Positions 44,473-53,492 of a stretch of DNA of 64,000 nt are shown here, one piece after another. The position numbers and the translations under genes were made by a program. The notes beneath the pieces were generated by a model. That model ran no database searches. It saw only the letters and a program-made list of their open reading frames with translations, and was not told where the DNA came from. Position 1 is the stretch's first letter. The number at the start of each line of letters is the position of its first letter. Source of the stretch: Algoriphagus pacificus (GTDB lineage Bacteria > Bacteroidota > Bacteroidia > Cytophagales > Cyclobacteriaceae); assembly GCF_017254845.1 (NCBI RefSeq), contig NZ_JAFKCU010000002.1:558001-622000 (forward strand), read 5' to 3'.

Positions 44473-45696
44473 ATGAATCCTAAAAAACTGACATTTAAGA
44501 ATCGAAAGGGGATTGAGCTTGCCGCTCATTTGTATGATCCATTGGATCAAAAACCCAGATTCTATGCAGTTTTTGCCCATTGTTTTACCTGCTCCCAAAA
44601 TTTCTCTGCAGTTCGAAAAATCAGTACCTCATTATCACAGCAAGGTATAGCAGTATTGAGTTTTGATTTCACTGGATTGGGTAGGAGCGAAGGGGAGTTC
44701 GAACAAAGTAATTTCTCGTCAAACATCACAGATTTAATAGATGCAGCTGAATTTTTAGAAAAAGAATACGAGGCTCCAAGCATGTTGGTAGGACATTCTT
44801 TGGGAGGCGCAGCCGTTCTTTATGCAAGTTTTGAACTACCAAATGTCGAAGCAGTAGTGACAATTGGAGCTCCGGCATTCCCTGGACATGTCAAACATTT
44901 GTTTCAGGAAAGCCTGGATAAAATCGAAGAATTGGGAAATGCTGAAGTAAGAATTGGAGGAAGACCTTTCCGGGTTTCCAAAGAATTTATTGAGGATTTG
45001 GAGCAAAAGCCACTCGAAAGCATGCTGAAAAAACTGAAGAAATCCCTGCTAATAATCCATTCTCCTCAAGACGAAATTGTAGGAATAAATAACGCAGCGG
45101 ACTTATATCAGGCAGCCATGCATCCCAAAAGTTTTATTTCATTGGATGGCTCTGATCATATGGTTTCAAAAGCAACGGATAGTGAATACCTGGGAGAAGT
45201 AATTGCGAGTTGGAGTAAGCGATATGTATTTATAAAAGTAGCGGAAGGTGCTGTTTTTGATTTAGGTGGAAATCAGGTAAAAGTCAGATTATCTGGACCA
45301 GGATATACTACCGAGATCAAAACTCCTTATCATCATTTGATTGCAGATGAACCATTAGAAGTTGGTGGAGATAATTTGGGGCCAAACCCATATGATTTTT
45401 TAATGGCTTCCTTGGGTAGTTGTACTGCTATGACTCTAAAAATGTATGCGGGAAGGAAAAATTGGCCACTTCAGGAAGTGACTGTTTTTTTAAATCATGA
45501 CAAAGTGCATGTGAATGACAGTAAGAATCCCTCTGAAAAGGATTCCAAAGTCAGCCGATTTACAAGGTTGATTGAATTAGAAGGGGATTTGTCGGAAGAA
45601 CAGCGACAAAGACTGCTTGAAATTTCGCATCGCTGTCCAGTTCATCGTACATTAGAGGAAGATATTGTTATTCAGACACTTTTGAAAAAAGCATGA
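44473..45696 (+). CDS. Alpha/beta-hydrolase-OsmC fusion protein
   Basis: A 407-residue two-domain protein. Residues 1-250 are an alpha/beta hydrolase with nucleophile Ser109 in LVGHSLGGAAV, an acid in HSPQDEIVG and His in LDGSDHMVSK. Residues 255-405 are an OsmC/Ohr domain with the peroxidatic-type Cys in ASLGSCTAMTLKMYAG and a second in SHRCPVHRTLE. The fusion is a known arrangement in bacteria and joins esterase-like and thiol peroxidase activities. Substrates are unknown; organic hydroperoxides of lipids are plausible. It overlaps the GH113-like gene as ATGA. Confidence 0.93.
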   Translation: MNPKKLTFKNRKGIELAAHLYDPLDQKPRFYAVFAHCFTCSQNFSAVRKISTSLSQQGIAVLSFDFTGLGRSEGEFEQSNFSSNITDLIDAAEFLEKEYEAPSMLVGHSLGGAAVLYASFELPNVEAVVTIGAPAFPGHVKHLFQESLDKIEELGNAEVRIGGRPFRVSKEFIEDLEQKPLESMLKKLKKSLLIIHSPQDEIVGINNAADLYQAAMHPKSFISLDGSDHMVSKATDSEYLGEVIASWSKRYVFIKVAEGAVFDLGGNQVKVRLSGPGYTTEIKTPYHHLIADEPLEVGGDNLGPNPYDFLMASLGSCTAMTLKMYAGRKNWPLQEVTVFLNHDKVHVNDSKNPSEKDSKVSRFTRLIELEGDLSEEQRQRLLEISHRCPVHRTLEEDIVIQTLLKKA

Positions 45697-46730
45697 AACC
45701 TTGGTATACCAAATATTTATTGAGTTCCCTCGCCATTTTTATAGCAATGGGTATGATTTGGTGGACCATTCCGGAAGAGCAATTGCTGGAAACAGCTGAA
45801 AAATGGAAAGGCGTCTGCTGGGTAGGGAGTAGAGCTCCTTTGGAAGGAAATGAGCTAAGAGCACTAAAAGCGACGGGTGCAAATGCTTTATCGCAAACTC
45901 CTTTTGGGTGGCAAAATGGCGTGAATAATCCTGAAATCCGATGGGAAGTGAATGCCGAAAGACAGTGGTGGGGTGAGACAGCAAAAGGAATCCAAGCAAC
46001 GCATGATTCTTCGCAGGTATTGGGAATCATGAATATGCTGAAGCCTCATTTATGGGTAAGAGGAAGTTGGCCAGGTGAAATAGAAATGTTGGACGAGGGA
46101 GATTGGGAACTCTGGTTTGAGAATTATAGAGGTTTTATCCTCGATTATGCAAAGCTAGCTGAATCGCTGAAAATCCCGATGCTTTGTATCGGAACCGAAT
46201 TAGAAAAAACTTCCCAACGGGAGGAAGATTGGAGAAAAGTAATTGCTCAAATCAGGAAAGTCTATTCTGGAAAATTAGTTTACGCAGCCAATTTCACAGA
46301 ATTCGATAAAATCAAATTTTGGGATGAACTGGATTACATTGGGATTCAGGCATATTTCCCTTTGGCAGATAAACATAATCCTGGTTTAGAGGAATTAAAG
46401 GCTGGATGGGAAAAGCAAATGCCTAAAATCGAAAAGGTTGTTAGAAAATATAAGAAGCCAGTGATTTTTACGGAAATTGGCTATTGCAATACGGTTGATG
46501 CCGCGATTGAACCTTGGGTTTGGCCTAATGAAAGAATGGAAGTCGAATTTTCTGAAGCGGCACAGGCACGATGCTATGAAGCATTTTTTGAGTCGGCTTG
46601 GCCAAAGTCCTGGCTTGCTGGAGTGTTTTTTTGGAAGTGGTACCCCAATCGCCATGATAGGGAACCAGATTTTACTCCACAAGGAAAAGAGGCAGAAGCT
46701 GTAATGACAAAGTATTTCTCGATTGAATGA
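45693..46730 (+). CDS. GH113-like TIM-barrel glycoside hydrolase
   Basis: A 345-residue protein with an N-terminal membrane anchor (YLLSSLAIFIAMGMIWWTI), then a TIM barrel: GVCWVGSRAPLEG, GIMNMLKPHLWVRGSWPG. The catalytic pair fits GH113: Glu169 in LCIGTELEKTS as acid/base and Glu261 in PVIFTEIGYCN as nucleophile. LDYIGIQAYFPL and GVFFWKWYPNR are also typical. GH113 members are beta-mannanases. A role in remodelling a glycan made by the upstream glycosyltransferases is inferred. Confidence 0.88.
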   Translation: MKPWYTKYLLSSLAIFIAMGMIWWTIPEEQLLETAEKWKGVCWVGSRAPLEGNELRALKATGANALSQTPFGWQNGVNNPEIRWEVNAERQWWGETAKGIQATHDSSQVLGIMNMLKPHLWVRGSWPGEIEMLDEGDWELWFENYRGFILDYAKLAESLKIPMLCIGTELEKTSQREEDWRKVIAQIRKVYSGKLVYAANFTEFDKIKFWDELDYIGIQAYFPLADKHNPGLEELKAGWEKQMPKIEKVVRKYKKPVIFTEIGYCNTVDAAIEPWVWPNERMEVEFSEAAQARCYEAFFESAWPKSWLAGVFFWKWYPNRHDREPDFTPQGKEAEAVMTKYFSIE

Positions 46731-46793
46731 ATAAAATCAAAGTTCTTAAATCGATTTGCTTTTAGGTCAATTAGTTAATAAAATTAAAATGTT

Positions 46794-46820
46794 AGCCCTT
46801 AAACTATTTAAGGCTTTTTT
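46794..46820 (+). terminator. Terminator closing the 33.4-46.7 kb gene run
   Basis: AGCC(C)TTAAA pairs with TTTAAGGCT around CTA with one bulged C, followed by a T run. It is 63 bases after the glycosidase stop. The 153-base gap is otherwise AT-rich, with no clear promoter. Confidence 0.7.
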
Positions 46821-46883
46821 ACTTAATATATTATAACTAAATAGCCCAACAGTAAGCTTTTTAGTAAACAAACCAACTACCAC

Positions 46884-49562
46884 ATGCGAAAGCAACTTTT
46901 ATTGTTGATTGTTTTTTTGACCAGTGCGAATTCGATTTCTCTTTTTGGTCAAGAAACTTTGCCCCAAAAAATCCAAAGCTATTTTGAAACTTACCAAAAA
47001 GAATATCCAGTAGAAAAGGCATACCTGCACTTGGATAAAAACACCTACACCCTGGGAGAAGATCTTTGGTTTAGTGCCTATTTGACTGCTGGAAGTAGTC
47101 AAATCCCATCTCCTTTGAGCTCTACGCTTTATGTGGATTTATTCGACGGTGATGGATTGCTAATAGAGCAGAAAATAATCCGATTAGAAAGTGGAAGAGG
47201 GAAAGGTGATTTTACCTTTCCGGCTTTTGGTAAACCCGGTATTTATCAATTAAAAGCCTATACTTCCTGGATGAGGAATTTTGGGGAAGAATATTTTTTT
47301 AATTCCAAAATTAATGTGGTCGATGGAGCAGGTGGATCATTTCTACCAAAAATTGATTTTACAAGCATATCTGCAGCCGATGGAAAGGTAACTTATAAAG
47401 CGGATCTGATTGTGATCGATAGCGAGGGCAACCCTCTTGCTGGAAAGACTGTCGAAATCATCGCAAAAGCTGGAGATGATGAATTATACAAACAAGAACT
47501 GCCTCTAAACTCGCAAGGCCAAGTAAGTTTTACTTTTACAATACCAGAGAAAGCCAACCCATCACAACATTTGGAATTGACTTTCATGGAAAATGAAAGC
47601 TATTCAGTTACTCAGAAACTACGTTTGCCATACAGTTTAACTTTGGCAGATATCCAATTTCTACCTGAAGGTGGACATTCTGTGATTGGCAAAAAGTCCA
47701 TTTTCGGCTTTCGAGCGATTTATCCTGATGGGATGCCAGCTGATATCCAAGGCTTAATTGAAGGAAGTGATGTTTCATTCGAAAGTAATTTTGCCGGTTT
47801 GGGAAAATTTGAATTCACTCCATCACAATCAAGCTATCCAGTTAAAATCACTGAAAAAACCACCACCCAGGAAATCAGTATCGATCTTTCTAAAATTGAT
47901 CCACAAGGATTGGTTATGCAAGTGGTCAATAATCCAGCTGCAAGCTATTTAACTGCATTTGTACAGGGGGAATCCGACTCAAATTCACTTTTGCTGGTCT
48001 CCCAAACTCGGGGAATTATCAATTATATGATCCAAGGTACTTTGGCAAATGGTGTCTGGGGAGTACGTATCCCTAAAGAGAATTTGATCTCAGGTATCAA
48101 CCAAATCACCGTGATGAGTGAAGAAGGAAAACCGCTTTTGGAGCGATTGGTTTTTATCCAAAAAGAAGATCAAATACAGGTAGACATTGCAAAGAATGGG
48201 AATATTACTCCTAGAGAAAAAATCAGCCTAAATCTAAAATCAACATTTACAGGGACACCAAACCCTGGTAGTTTCTCTGTGGCAGTCTTGGATGCTGCTC
48301 AGGTAAATGAAAGTGAACTGGAGGCAGGCGATATTTTTTCTACTCTTCTTTTGACTTCAGATTTATCTGCTGAAATCTATCAACCGGGGAGGTATTTCAA
48401 AGATAACTCTTCTGAGACCCAAGAGGCATTGGACTTAGTAATGTTGACCCATGGTTGGAGAAGATTTGAGTGGTCTGATGTTCTCGCAGGAGATTTTCCA
48501 AAAGTTGAGCAGTTCATTGAGAGAGGAATTAATATAGAAGGTCAAGTAAGTGATGCAGAAGATACAAAAAAGGGCCTTTCTGGTGGGAAAATTACGGCAT
48601 TAGTAGGAGAAGGAATTGAAATTGTGTCCTCAGAGTATGGTCCTAATGGACGCTTCATTTTCAGAGATTTGGACTATTTAGATTCTGCCTCGGTTACGAT
48701 CACTGCCGAAGATTCACGGCTCAAAAACTTTGTAAACGTATCTGTGATTCAGCCTGAACCTGTTTTTAATTCAATCGAAGGAAATTATACTCGAGAAGTA
48801 ATTTGGCCTGAAGGACTTGTGGCAACTTATCGAGAACGCATGATGATGCAGCAACTAAATAAGGAGAAGGATATTGTCGATTTGGAAGGAGTGACTGTTG
48901 AAGCGAAAACTATCGAACGCGAGGAAGAGGAAATCAAAAAAATCTATGGTTCGGGTGATGTGACACTTGATCCAGAAAAGATTCCATCTTCTGTTGGTTT
49001 TACAAATGTCTTCCAATTGATTCAAGGAAGAGTCTCTGGTGTTCAGGTTTTTGTCTCAGGTCTGGATGTCAATGTCACGATTCGTGGCGTAGGATCACTA
49101 GGAGGCTCTGGTACACAACCATTGTATCTGTTGGATAATATACCCGTTGATGCCTCTACTTTGCTCACAATTAGTCCAAGAGATGTATCTAATGTAGATG
49201 TGTTCAAAGACCCTGCGAAGACGGCTATTTTTGGTGCGCAAGGAGCAAATGGTGTAATCGCAGTTTACACTAAAACCGGTGCTGGCATAGGAAAAAGCGT
49301 GGGAGGTACTTTGGTGACGAAGTACGGTGGATACGCAGTTTCAAGGGAGTTTTACCTTCCAAAATATGACACGAAAACAGTTGAAAATGCGATCAAAGAT
49401 GCCCGTGCCACCATTTATTGGAATCCTCTAGTGGATACTGGAGAAAATGGTGAAACTCTTCTAGAGTTTTATAATACTGATATTGCTTCAGAGCAAATAA
49501 TCATTGTTGAAGGAATTGACCCTGAGGGTAGGTTGGGCCGTGCAGTTCGGATTTTAAAATAG
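46884..49562 (+). CDS. Large surface protein: MG2-like domains with C-terminal TonB-plug-like domain
   Basis: An 892-residue exported protein (signal LLLIVFLTSANSISLFGQ). Residues 35-150 form a macroglobulin-like MG2 domain (AYLHLDKNTYTLGEDLWFSAYL, GIYQLKAYTSWMRNFG). Further Ig-like units follow to about 680, including NPGSFSVAVLDAAQV and LVMLTHGWRRFEW. A TonB-receptor plug domain covers about 690-800 (FQLIQGRVSGVQVF, VNVTIRGVGSLGG, LYLLDNIPVDA, VDVFKDPAKTAIFGAQGANG). A short tail follows, with no beta barrel. Such proteins are known in Bacteroidota, but what the plug does without a barrel is not. Confidence 0.87.
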   Translation: MRKQLLLLIVFLTSANSISLFGQETLPQKIQSYFETYQKEYPVEKAYLHLDKNTYTLGEDLWFSAYLTAGSSQIPSPLSSTLYVDLFDGDGLLIEQKIIRLESGRGKGDFTFPAFGKPGIYQLKAYTSWMRNFGEEYFFNSKINVVDGAGGSFLPKIDFTSISAADGKVTYKADLIVIDSEGNPLAGKTVEIIAKAGDDELYKQELPLNSQGQVSFTFTIPEKANPSQHLELTFMENESYSVTQKLRLPYSLTLADIQFLPEGGHSVIGKKSIFGFRAIYPDGMPADIQGLIEGSDVSFESNFAGLGKFEFTPSQSSYPVKITEKTTTQEISIDLSKIDPQGLVMQVVNNPAASYLTAFVQGESDSNSLLLVSQTRGIINYMIQGTLANGVWGVRIPKENLISGINQITVMSEEGKPLLERLVFIQKEDQIQVDIAKNGNITPREKISLNLKSTFTGTPNPGSFSVAVLDAAQVNESELEAGDIFSTLLLTSDLSAEIYQPGRYFKDNSSETQEALDLVMLTHGWRRFEWSDVLAGDFPKVEQFIERGINIEGQVSDAEDTKKGLSGGKITALVGEGIEIVSSEYGPNGRFIFRDLDYLDSASVTITAEDSRLKNFVNVSVIQPEPVFNSIEGNYTREVIWPEGLVATYRERMMMQQLNKEKDIVDLEGVTVEAKTIEREEEEIKKIYGSGDVTLDPEKIPSSVGFTNVFQLIQGRVSGVQVFVSGLDVNVTIRGVGSLGGSGTQPLYLLDNIPVDASTLLTISPRDVSNVDVFKDPAKTAIFGAQGANGVIAVYTKTGAGIGKSVGGTLVTKYGGYAVSREFYLPKYDTKTVENAIKDARATIYWNPLVDTGENGETLLEFYNTDIASEQIIIVEGIDPEGRLGRAVRILK

Positions 49563-49800
49563 GCAATTGTCTCTACCCTAAGGGAATCTAACCTTATTGA
49601 AATGCTTCCTTAGGCAAACTTTTCACTTCTATTGTCTTCGAGTTTAATATTTTCCTAGTCATCAATTTCTATTAATTCTCTCGGTTTTTATTTGTCAAGG
49701 AATGAGTTTTTAGTTCGATAAAAATCATTTGCAATGTCCTGTGACTTATTAAAAATAGTTTAAATTGAAATTATATAATTGATTGACAGAAGATTAAACT
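49563..49800. other. AT-rich intergenic region before the STAND island
   Basis: These 238 bases hold no gene. There are two copies of the palindrome-like CCTAAGG (at about 49576 and 49609) facing each other. The end is very AT-rich, and no clear TAnnTTTG element is seen. It probably contains the promoter of the island starting at 49801. Confidence 0.4.
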
Positions 49801-51489
49801 ATGAAGACAATCAGGATTTTTATTGCTTCTTCTTCGGAATTGAAAGAAGACAGAGATGATTTTAGACTTTTTATTAGCAATCAAAATGATCTATTGCATA
49901 AGAAGGGGATTTACCTTGAGTTAGTCCAATGGGAAGAATTCTTAGATTCTATTTCTGATTCCAGGCTGCAGGATGAATACAATCAGGCTATCAGGAGTTG
50001 TGATATTGTGGTCTGTTTGTTTTTCACCAAAGTTGGAAAATATACAGAGGAGGAGTTTGATACTGCGTATGATGTATTCAAAAAACAAGGCAGGCCAAAG
50101 ATTTGGACCTATTTTAAAGATGCACCAGTCAATACGGGGACACTTTCAGAGGAGGTAAATTCACTTTTTGCCTTTAAAAAGAAGATAGGAGATTTAGGTC
50201 ATTTTTATACATCCTATACCAGTATAGATAATTTGGTGAATAAATATCGAAGTCAATTGGATCGGTATTTTGCAGATTCTGAAACTGGAGGAAATACGAA
50301 GTCAGACGGAGGTACTTCAGAGGAGAAAAAGGAAATTCCAAACCGATTCAATGAAGTCCTGACTGATCAGTTAGTAAATGCTATTAGCAATCATAATAGA
50401 AGAGTAAAAGAGTTTTTAAGCGAAAATCCTGATTGGAAGGAAAACGCTCATTTGATTCAAACTGCAAAAAGACTGATTATCAATGGCTATGTTGGAGTGA
50501 TCGGTGTGCAAATCCGGAAGTTGATGTCTATTGGGGAGGAGGATTTTTCTGAAAGTAAAATGAAACGCTATCTGGAAAATTGCCAGGTAACTGCAAAAAG
50601 GACGCTTCAACTGATCTGCTATGCATTGATTTCTTCTCTGTGGGACCATCAATTGACCAAAAAAGCGAAGCTGACTACAACACAAAATGAAGTTTTATCA
50701 AAGTTTTTTAGAAATGCGGCTGAAGAGGATATTTTGGATTTACTGGAGCTTTTGAAAGTTTTGCTCGAAATATATTCTGAAAATCAATTCGACTTTTTGA
50801 TTTCAGAATCTTTTGATCTTCTTCCTAAAATTGAAACCAATTCTGAATTTTATTTGGCTTGTACCAATCTGCATGAAGTCTCGGCTCTGCTAAAAGAATC
50901 CAATTATTCACTAGATGATTGTGTGAAGGTGGAATTAAGCCTAGCCAGGGTTTTGGAGGAAATGAGTTTCCTGGCCGAATATAGAATGATTTCTATCAAT
51001 GAGATAGACTTTAACCAGCAGAGAAATGATGAAGAGGGGCTATACCTTCACAATTACGTGCTCCTGGATGGCGAGATCCAATTTAATACCAGCCAAAGTA
51101 AAGTTCGAAGGGAAAATTCGCCATTGATTTCACATGCAGTGATTTTATTCAAGGACAATTACCGAAAAAACATCAATCTAGGTCCTTTCATCATCGACTT
51201 CAATGGCATGGCATTGACCGGAGGTTCTAAAATCTGCTTTTATTCTTATTGCAATACCTACGATGACATGAATCTCAACTTCAGTTTCATTGAGGATAAT
51301 AGCAGAGTTGTCATCAGAAAGTCTGACAATCCTAAACCGGAAGATTCTGATTTAAATGCTTTAAACAAGTGGCTTTCTATGAAAGAGAATAGAAAGGATA
51401 TGAATTTTGATAAGGTCTATAGCTTGTTCTATCAGGCCAAAAAAACTCTGACAGGAATAGAAGAAGAGTCTACTGAGGATCAATTTTAA
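49801..51489 (+). CDS. TIR/DUF4062-like N-terminal domain protein, component 1 of STAND island
   Basis: A 562-residue cytosolic protein without signal or membrane segments. Residues 1-157 form a Rossmann-like unit: TIRIFIASSSELKEDRDDF, IYLELVQWEEFLD, LQDEYNQAIRSCDIVVCLFF, KYTEEEFDTAYDVF, KIWTYFKDAP. This resembles DUF4062/TIR-type effector domains, with Glu83-85 a possible catalytic site. A low-complexity linker (160-180) leads to a helical middle (about 185-400), then a beta-rich end (VLLDGEIQFNTSQ, NLGPFIIDFNGMALTGG). The middle and end match nothing I recognise. It is followed after 11 bases by a STAND NTPase gene, so the two likely act together. TIR-like is inferred. Confidence 0.7.
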   Translation: MKTIRIFIASSSELKEDRDDFRLFISNQNDLLHKKGIYLELVQWEEFLDSISDSRLQDEYNQAIRSCDIVVCLFFTKVGKYTEEEFDTAYDVFKKQGRPKIWTYFKDAPVNTGTLSEEVNSLFAFKKKIGDLGHFYTSYTSIDNLVNKYRSQLDRYFADSETGGNTKSDGGTSEEKKEIPNRFNEVLTDQLVNAISNHNRRVKEFLSENPDWKENAHLIQTAKRLIINGYVGVIGVQIRKLMSIGEEDFSESKMKRYLENCQVTAKRTLQLICYALISSLWDHQLTKKAKLTTTQNEVLSKFFRNAAEEDILDLLELLKVLLEIYSENQFDFLISESFDLLPKIETNSEFYLACTNLHEVSALLKESNYSLDDCVKVELSLARVLEEMSFLAEYRMISINEIDFNQQRNDEEGLYLHNYVLLDGEIQFNTSQSKVRRENSPLISHAVILFKDNYRKNINLGPFIIDFNGMALTGGSKICFYSYCNTYDDMNLNFSFIEDNSRVVIRKSDNPKPEDSDLNALNKWLSMKENRKDMNFDKVYSLFYQAKKTLTGIEEESTEDQF

Positions 51490-51500
51490 TTTTTTAGCAA

Positions 51501-53486
51501 ATGGGAAGTCAGATAAAAAAATACCCTTTTAAGTTTCTTGATTCCTACCAGAAAGAGGATAAAAGTGTGTTTTTTGGAAGAGATGAAGAAATCAATTCCT
51601 TGTATGAAATGGTTTTTCAATCGGCTGTGGTTCTGGTATATGGAGCTTCTGGTACGGGTAAAACCAGTTTGATCAATTGTGGACTTGCTGGCAGGTTTCA
51701 GACTCATGATTGGCTGGAAATCATGGTTCGAAGAGGGAAAGATATCAATCAGTCTTTGGAAACTGCCTTGGCAAATTTAGGAGGGGATAAACAGTCGGTG
51801 ATTGATAAACAGAAATGGGAAAATGATTGGGAAGAGGAATTTGGAGTGGGTGATAAATCGTTAACACCACTCGCCAGATCAATCAAAACAATCTATCAAA
51901 AATCTTTCAGGCCAATCTATTTGATCTTTGATCAGTTTGAAGAGCTTTTTGTGCTGGGGACCAAACTTGAGCAGCAGACTTTTTTAGAGTCCATAAAAGG
52001 AATCTTAGAATCCAGGCAACCGGTAAAATTGATTTTTTCGATCAGAGAGGAATATTTGGGTTATTTGACTGAATTCGAAAGAGAAATTCCCCAACTGCTT
52101 CGGAAAAAGCTGAGAGTGGAACCGATGAACCTTGAAAAAGTCAAGCAAGTGATCATCGGAGCAGCTTCTTTCGAAAATTCCATTATTTCGATAAAGGCAG
52201 GAGAAGAAGATGCTGTGGCAGAAGCGATTTTCCAGAAAATAAAGGGGGATAAAAAGTCCTTGACGATTGCCTTACCATTCCTTCAGGTATTCCTGGATAA
52301 GCTTTACATGGAGATTAGCGGTGACGAAACCCGACAAAAACCAGCGGAGTTTTCACTGGCAAGTGTCAAGGAAATGGGAGAAATCGGTGACGTGCTAGGA
52401 AATTTTTTAGAGGATCAGGTTTCTCGAATTGCTGATGATCTTAATGGCAAATACGGAACAATCAACCAAGAACTTATCTGGAAAATTCTTTCTCCTTTTG
52501 CAACATTGGAAGGGACAAAAGAGCCCATTGGCAAGAATGAGTTGTTTGATCGACTTCCGGAATTTGAACAACAAATGGTTTTGGATGTTGTCCAGGCTTT
52601 TATCACGAGTAGGATACTCCGGTATAATGATACAAACGAGACCTATGAAATTGCGCATGATTCTTTAGCCAAACCTATAGCGGATAAAAGATCAGTAGAT
52701 GAGAAGGCTGTTTTGGAGGTAAAGAGATTGATTAAAAGTCAGGTAGGAGTAAAGGAGGAAGCAAGAGAGTTATTTACTGAAAAGCAATTGATCTTTTTAG
52801 AGCCTTACTTGGGGAAATTCAAGCTGAGCGAGGAGGAGAGTAATTGGGTCACAAAAAGCCGCGAATCTCTAAAGAACGAGAAACAAAAAGAGGCTAAAAG
52901 GAAGTATGAAGAACTGGTAAAAAGCAAGAAATCCATGTTCTTGAAAATTGCTGTTTTTGTTTTTGTGATCATCGCAGGGCTCTTTGTTTATTTGGCCATT
53001 CAGGCCCAGAAAAATGCGATTTTGGCTGAAGAGGAGGCTTTGGAAGCAAAAAAAGCCAATGATTATTCCAGTGAACTTCTAAGGCTGGTAATGGAAGGTA
53101 GAGGCGATCAATATGCCAATGTTAGCGATAGTTTACTCAAGCAGATTTTATACAGAGAAAGAACTGCTCCTTTATCTGAGTTAATTGAAGTCAAAGCTTC
53201 AGTAAGCCCTTCTAATGCAGGTGGAGAGAATAAGAATTATACTTTGTGGCTAGATATGCCATCTTTCAGAAAAGATGAAATCAAGGAAGTCCAATACAAT
53301 TTTTGCAGAGGTTTTGCGGATCGTTTGAGGATTTCAAAGGATCCAACATCTTCTTTTTCAATCGGGTATTTAGGTTGGGGATATTGTCCAATTATGAGGA
53401 TTGATGTTATCCTACAGTCTGGAGATACTATCCGAAAAGAGTTTTCATTCGAGAGATATTTTGAAGAAAATCCCCCAATCAACTAA
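51501..53486 (+). CDS. Membrane-anchored STAND NTPase with C-terminal YEATS-like domain
   Basis: A 661-residue protein. Residues 8-400 are a novel-STAND-1 type NTPase: FKFLDSYQKEDKSVFFGRDEE, Walker A YGASGTGKTS (Lys54, Thr55), Walker B IYLIFDQFEELF (Asp144, Glu147/148), sensor IREEYL (Arg182) and a winged-helix end TYEIAHDSLAKPIADKR. A charged coiled coil (453-478) leads to one membrane helix (FLKIAVFVFVIIAGLFVYL, 480-498). Lys-rich residues before it place the NTPase inside. Outside, a short helix precedes a beta domain (560-653: YTLWLDMPSFRKDEI, VQYNFCRG, SFSIGYLGWGYCPIMRIDVI) resembling prokaryotic YEATS. Relatives normally carry WD40 or TPR repeats here. Confidence 0.85.
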   Translation: MGSQIKKYPFKFLDSYQKEDKSVFFGRDEEINSLYEMVFQSAVVLVYGASGTGKTSLINCGLAGRFQTHDWLEIMVRRGKDINQSLETALANLGGDKQSVIDKQKWENDWEEEFGVGDKSLTPLARSIKTIYQKSFRPIYLIFDQFEELFVLGTKLEQQTFLESIKGILESRQPVKLIFSIREEYLGYLTEFEREIPQLLRKKLRVEPMNLEKVKQVIIGAASFENSIISIKAGEEDAVAEAIFQKIKGDKKSLTIALPFLQVFLDKLYMEISGDETRQKPAEFSLASVKEMGEIGDVLGNFLEDQVSRIADDLNGKYGTINQELIWKILSPFATLEGTKEPIGKNELFDRLPEFEQQMVLDVVQAFITSRILRYNDTNETYEIAHDSLAKPIADKRSVDEKAVLEVKRLIKSQVGVKEEARELFTEKQLIFLEPYLGKFKLSEEESNWVTKSRESLKNEKQKEAKRKYEELVKSKKSMFLKIAVFVFVIIAGLFVYLAIQAQKNAILAEEEALEAKKANDYSSELLRLVMEGRGDQYANVSDSLLKQILYRERTAPLSELIEVKASVSPSNAGGENKNYTLWLDMPSFRKDEIKEVQYNFCRGFADRLRISKDPTSSFSIGYLGWGYCPIMRIDVILQSGDTIRKEFSFERYFEENPPIN

Positions 53487-53492
53487 ACTTGA

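Noticed and set aside
46884-49562. Frameshifted TonB-dependent receptor
   Set aside because: The protein ends cleanly and the following 238 bases have no barrel-like coding sequence, so the barrel is absent rather than broken off.
49563-49800. Mobile-element boundary or tRNA attachment site before the STAND island
   Set aside because: No tRNA, integrase, transposase or direct repeats flank the island.
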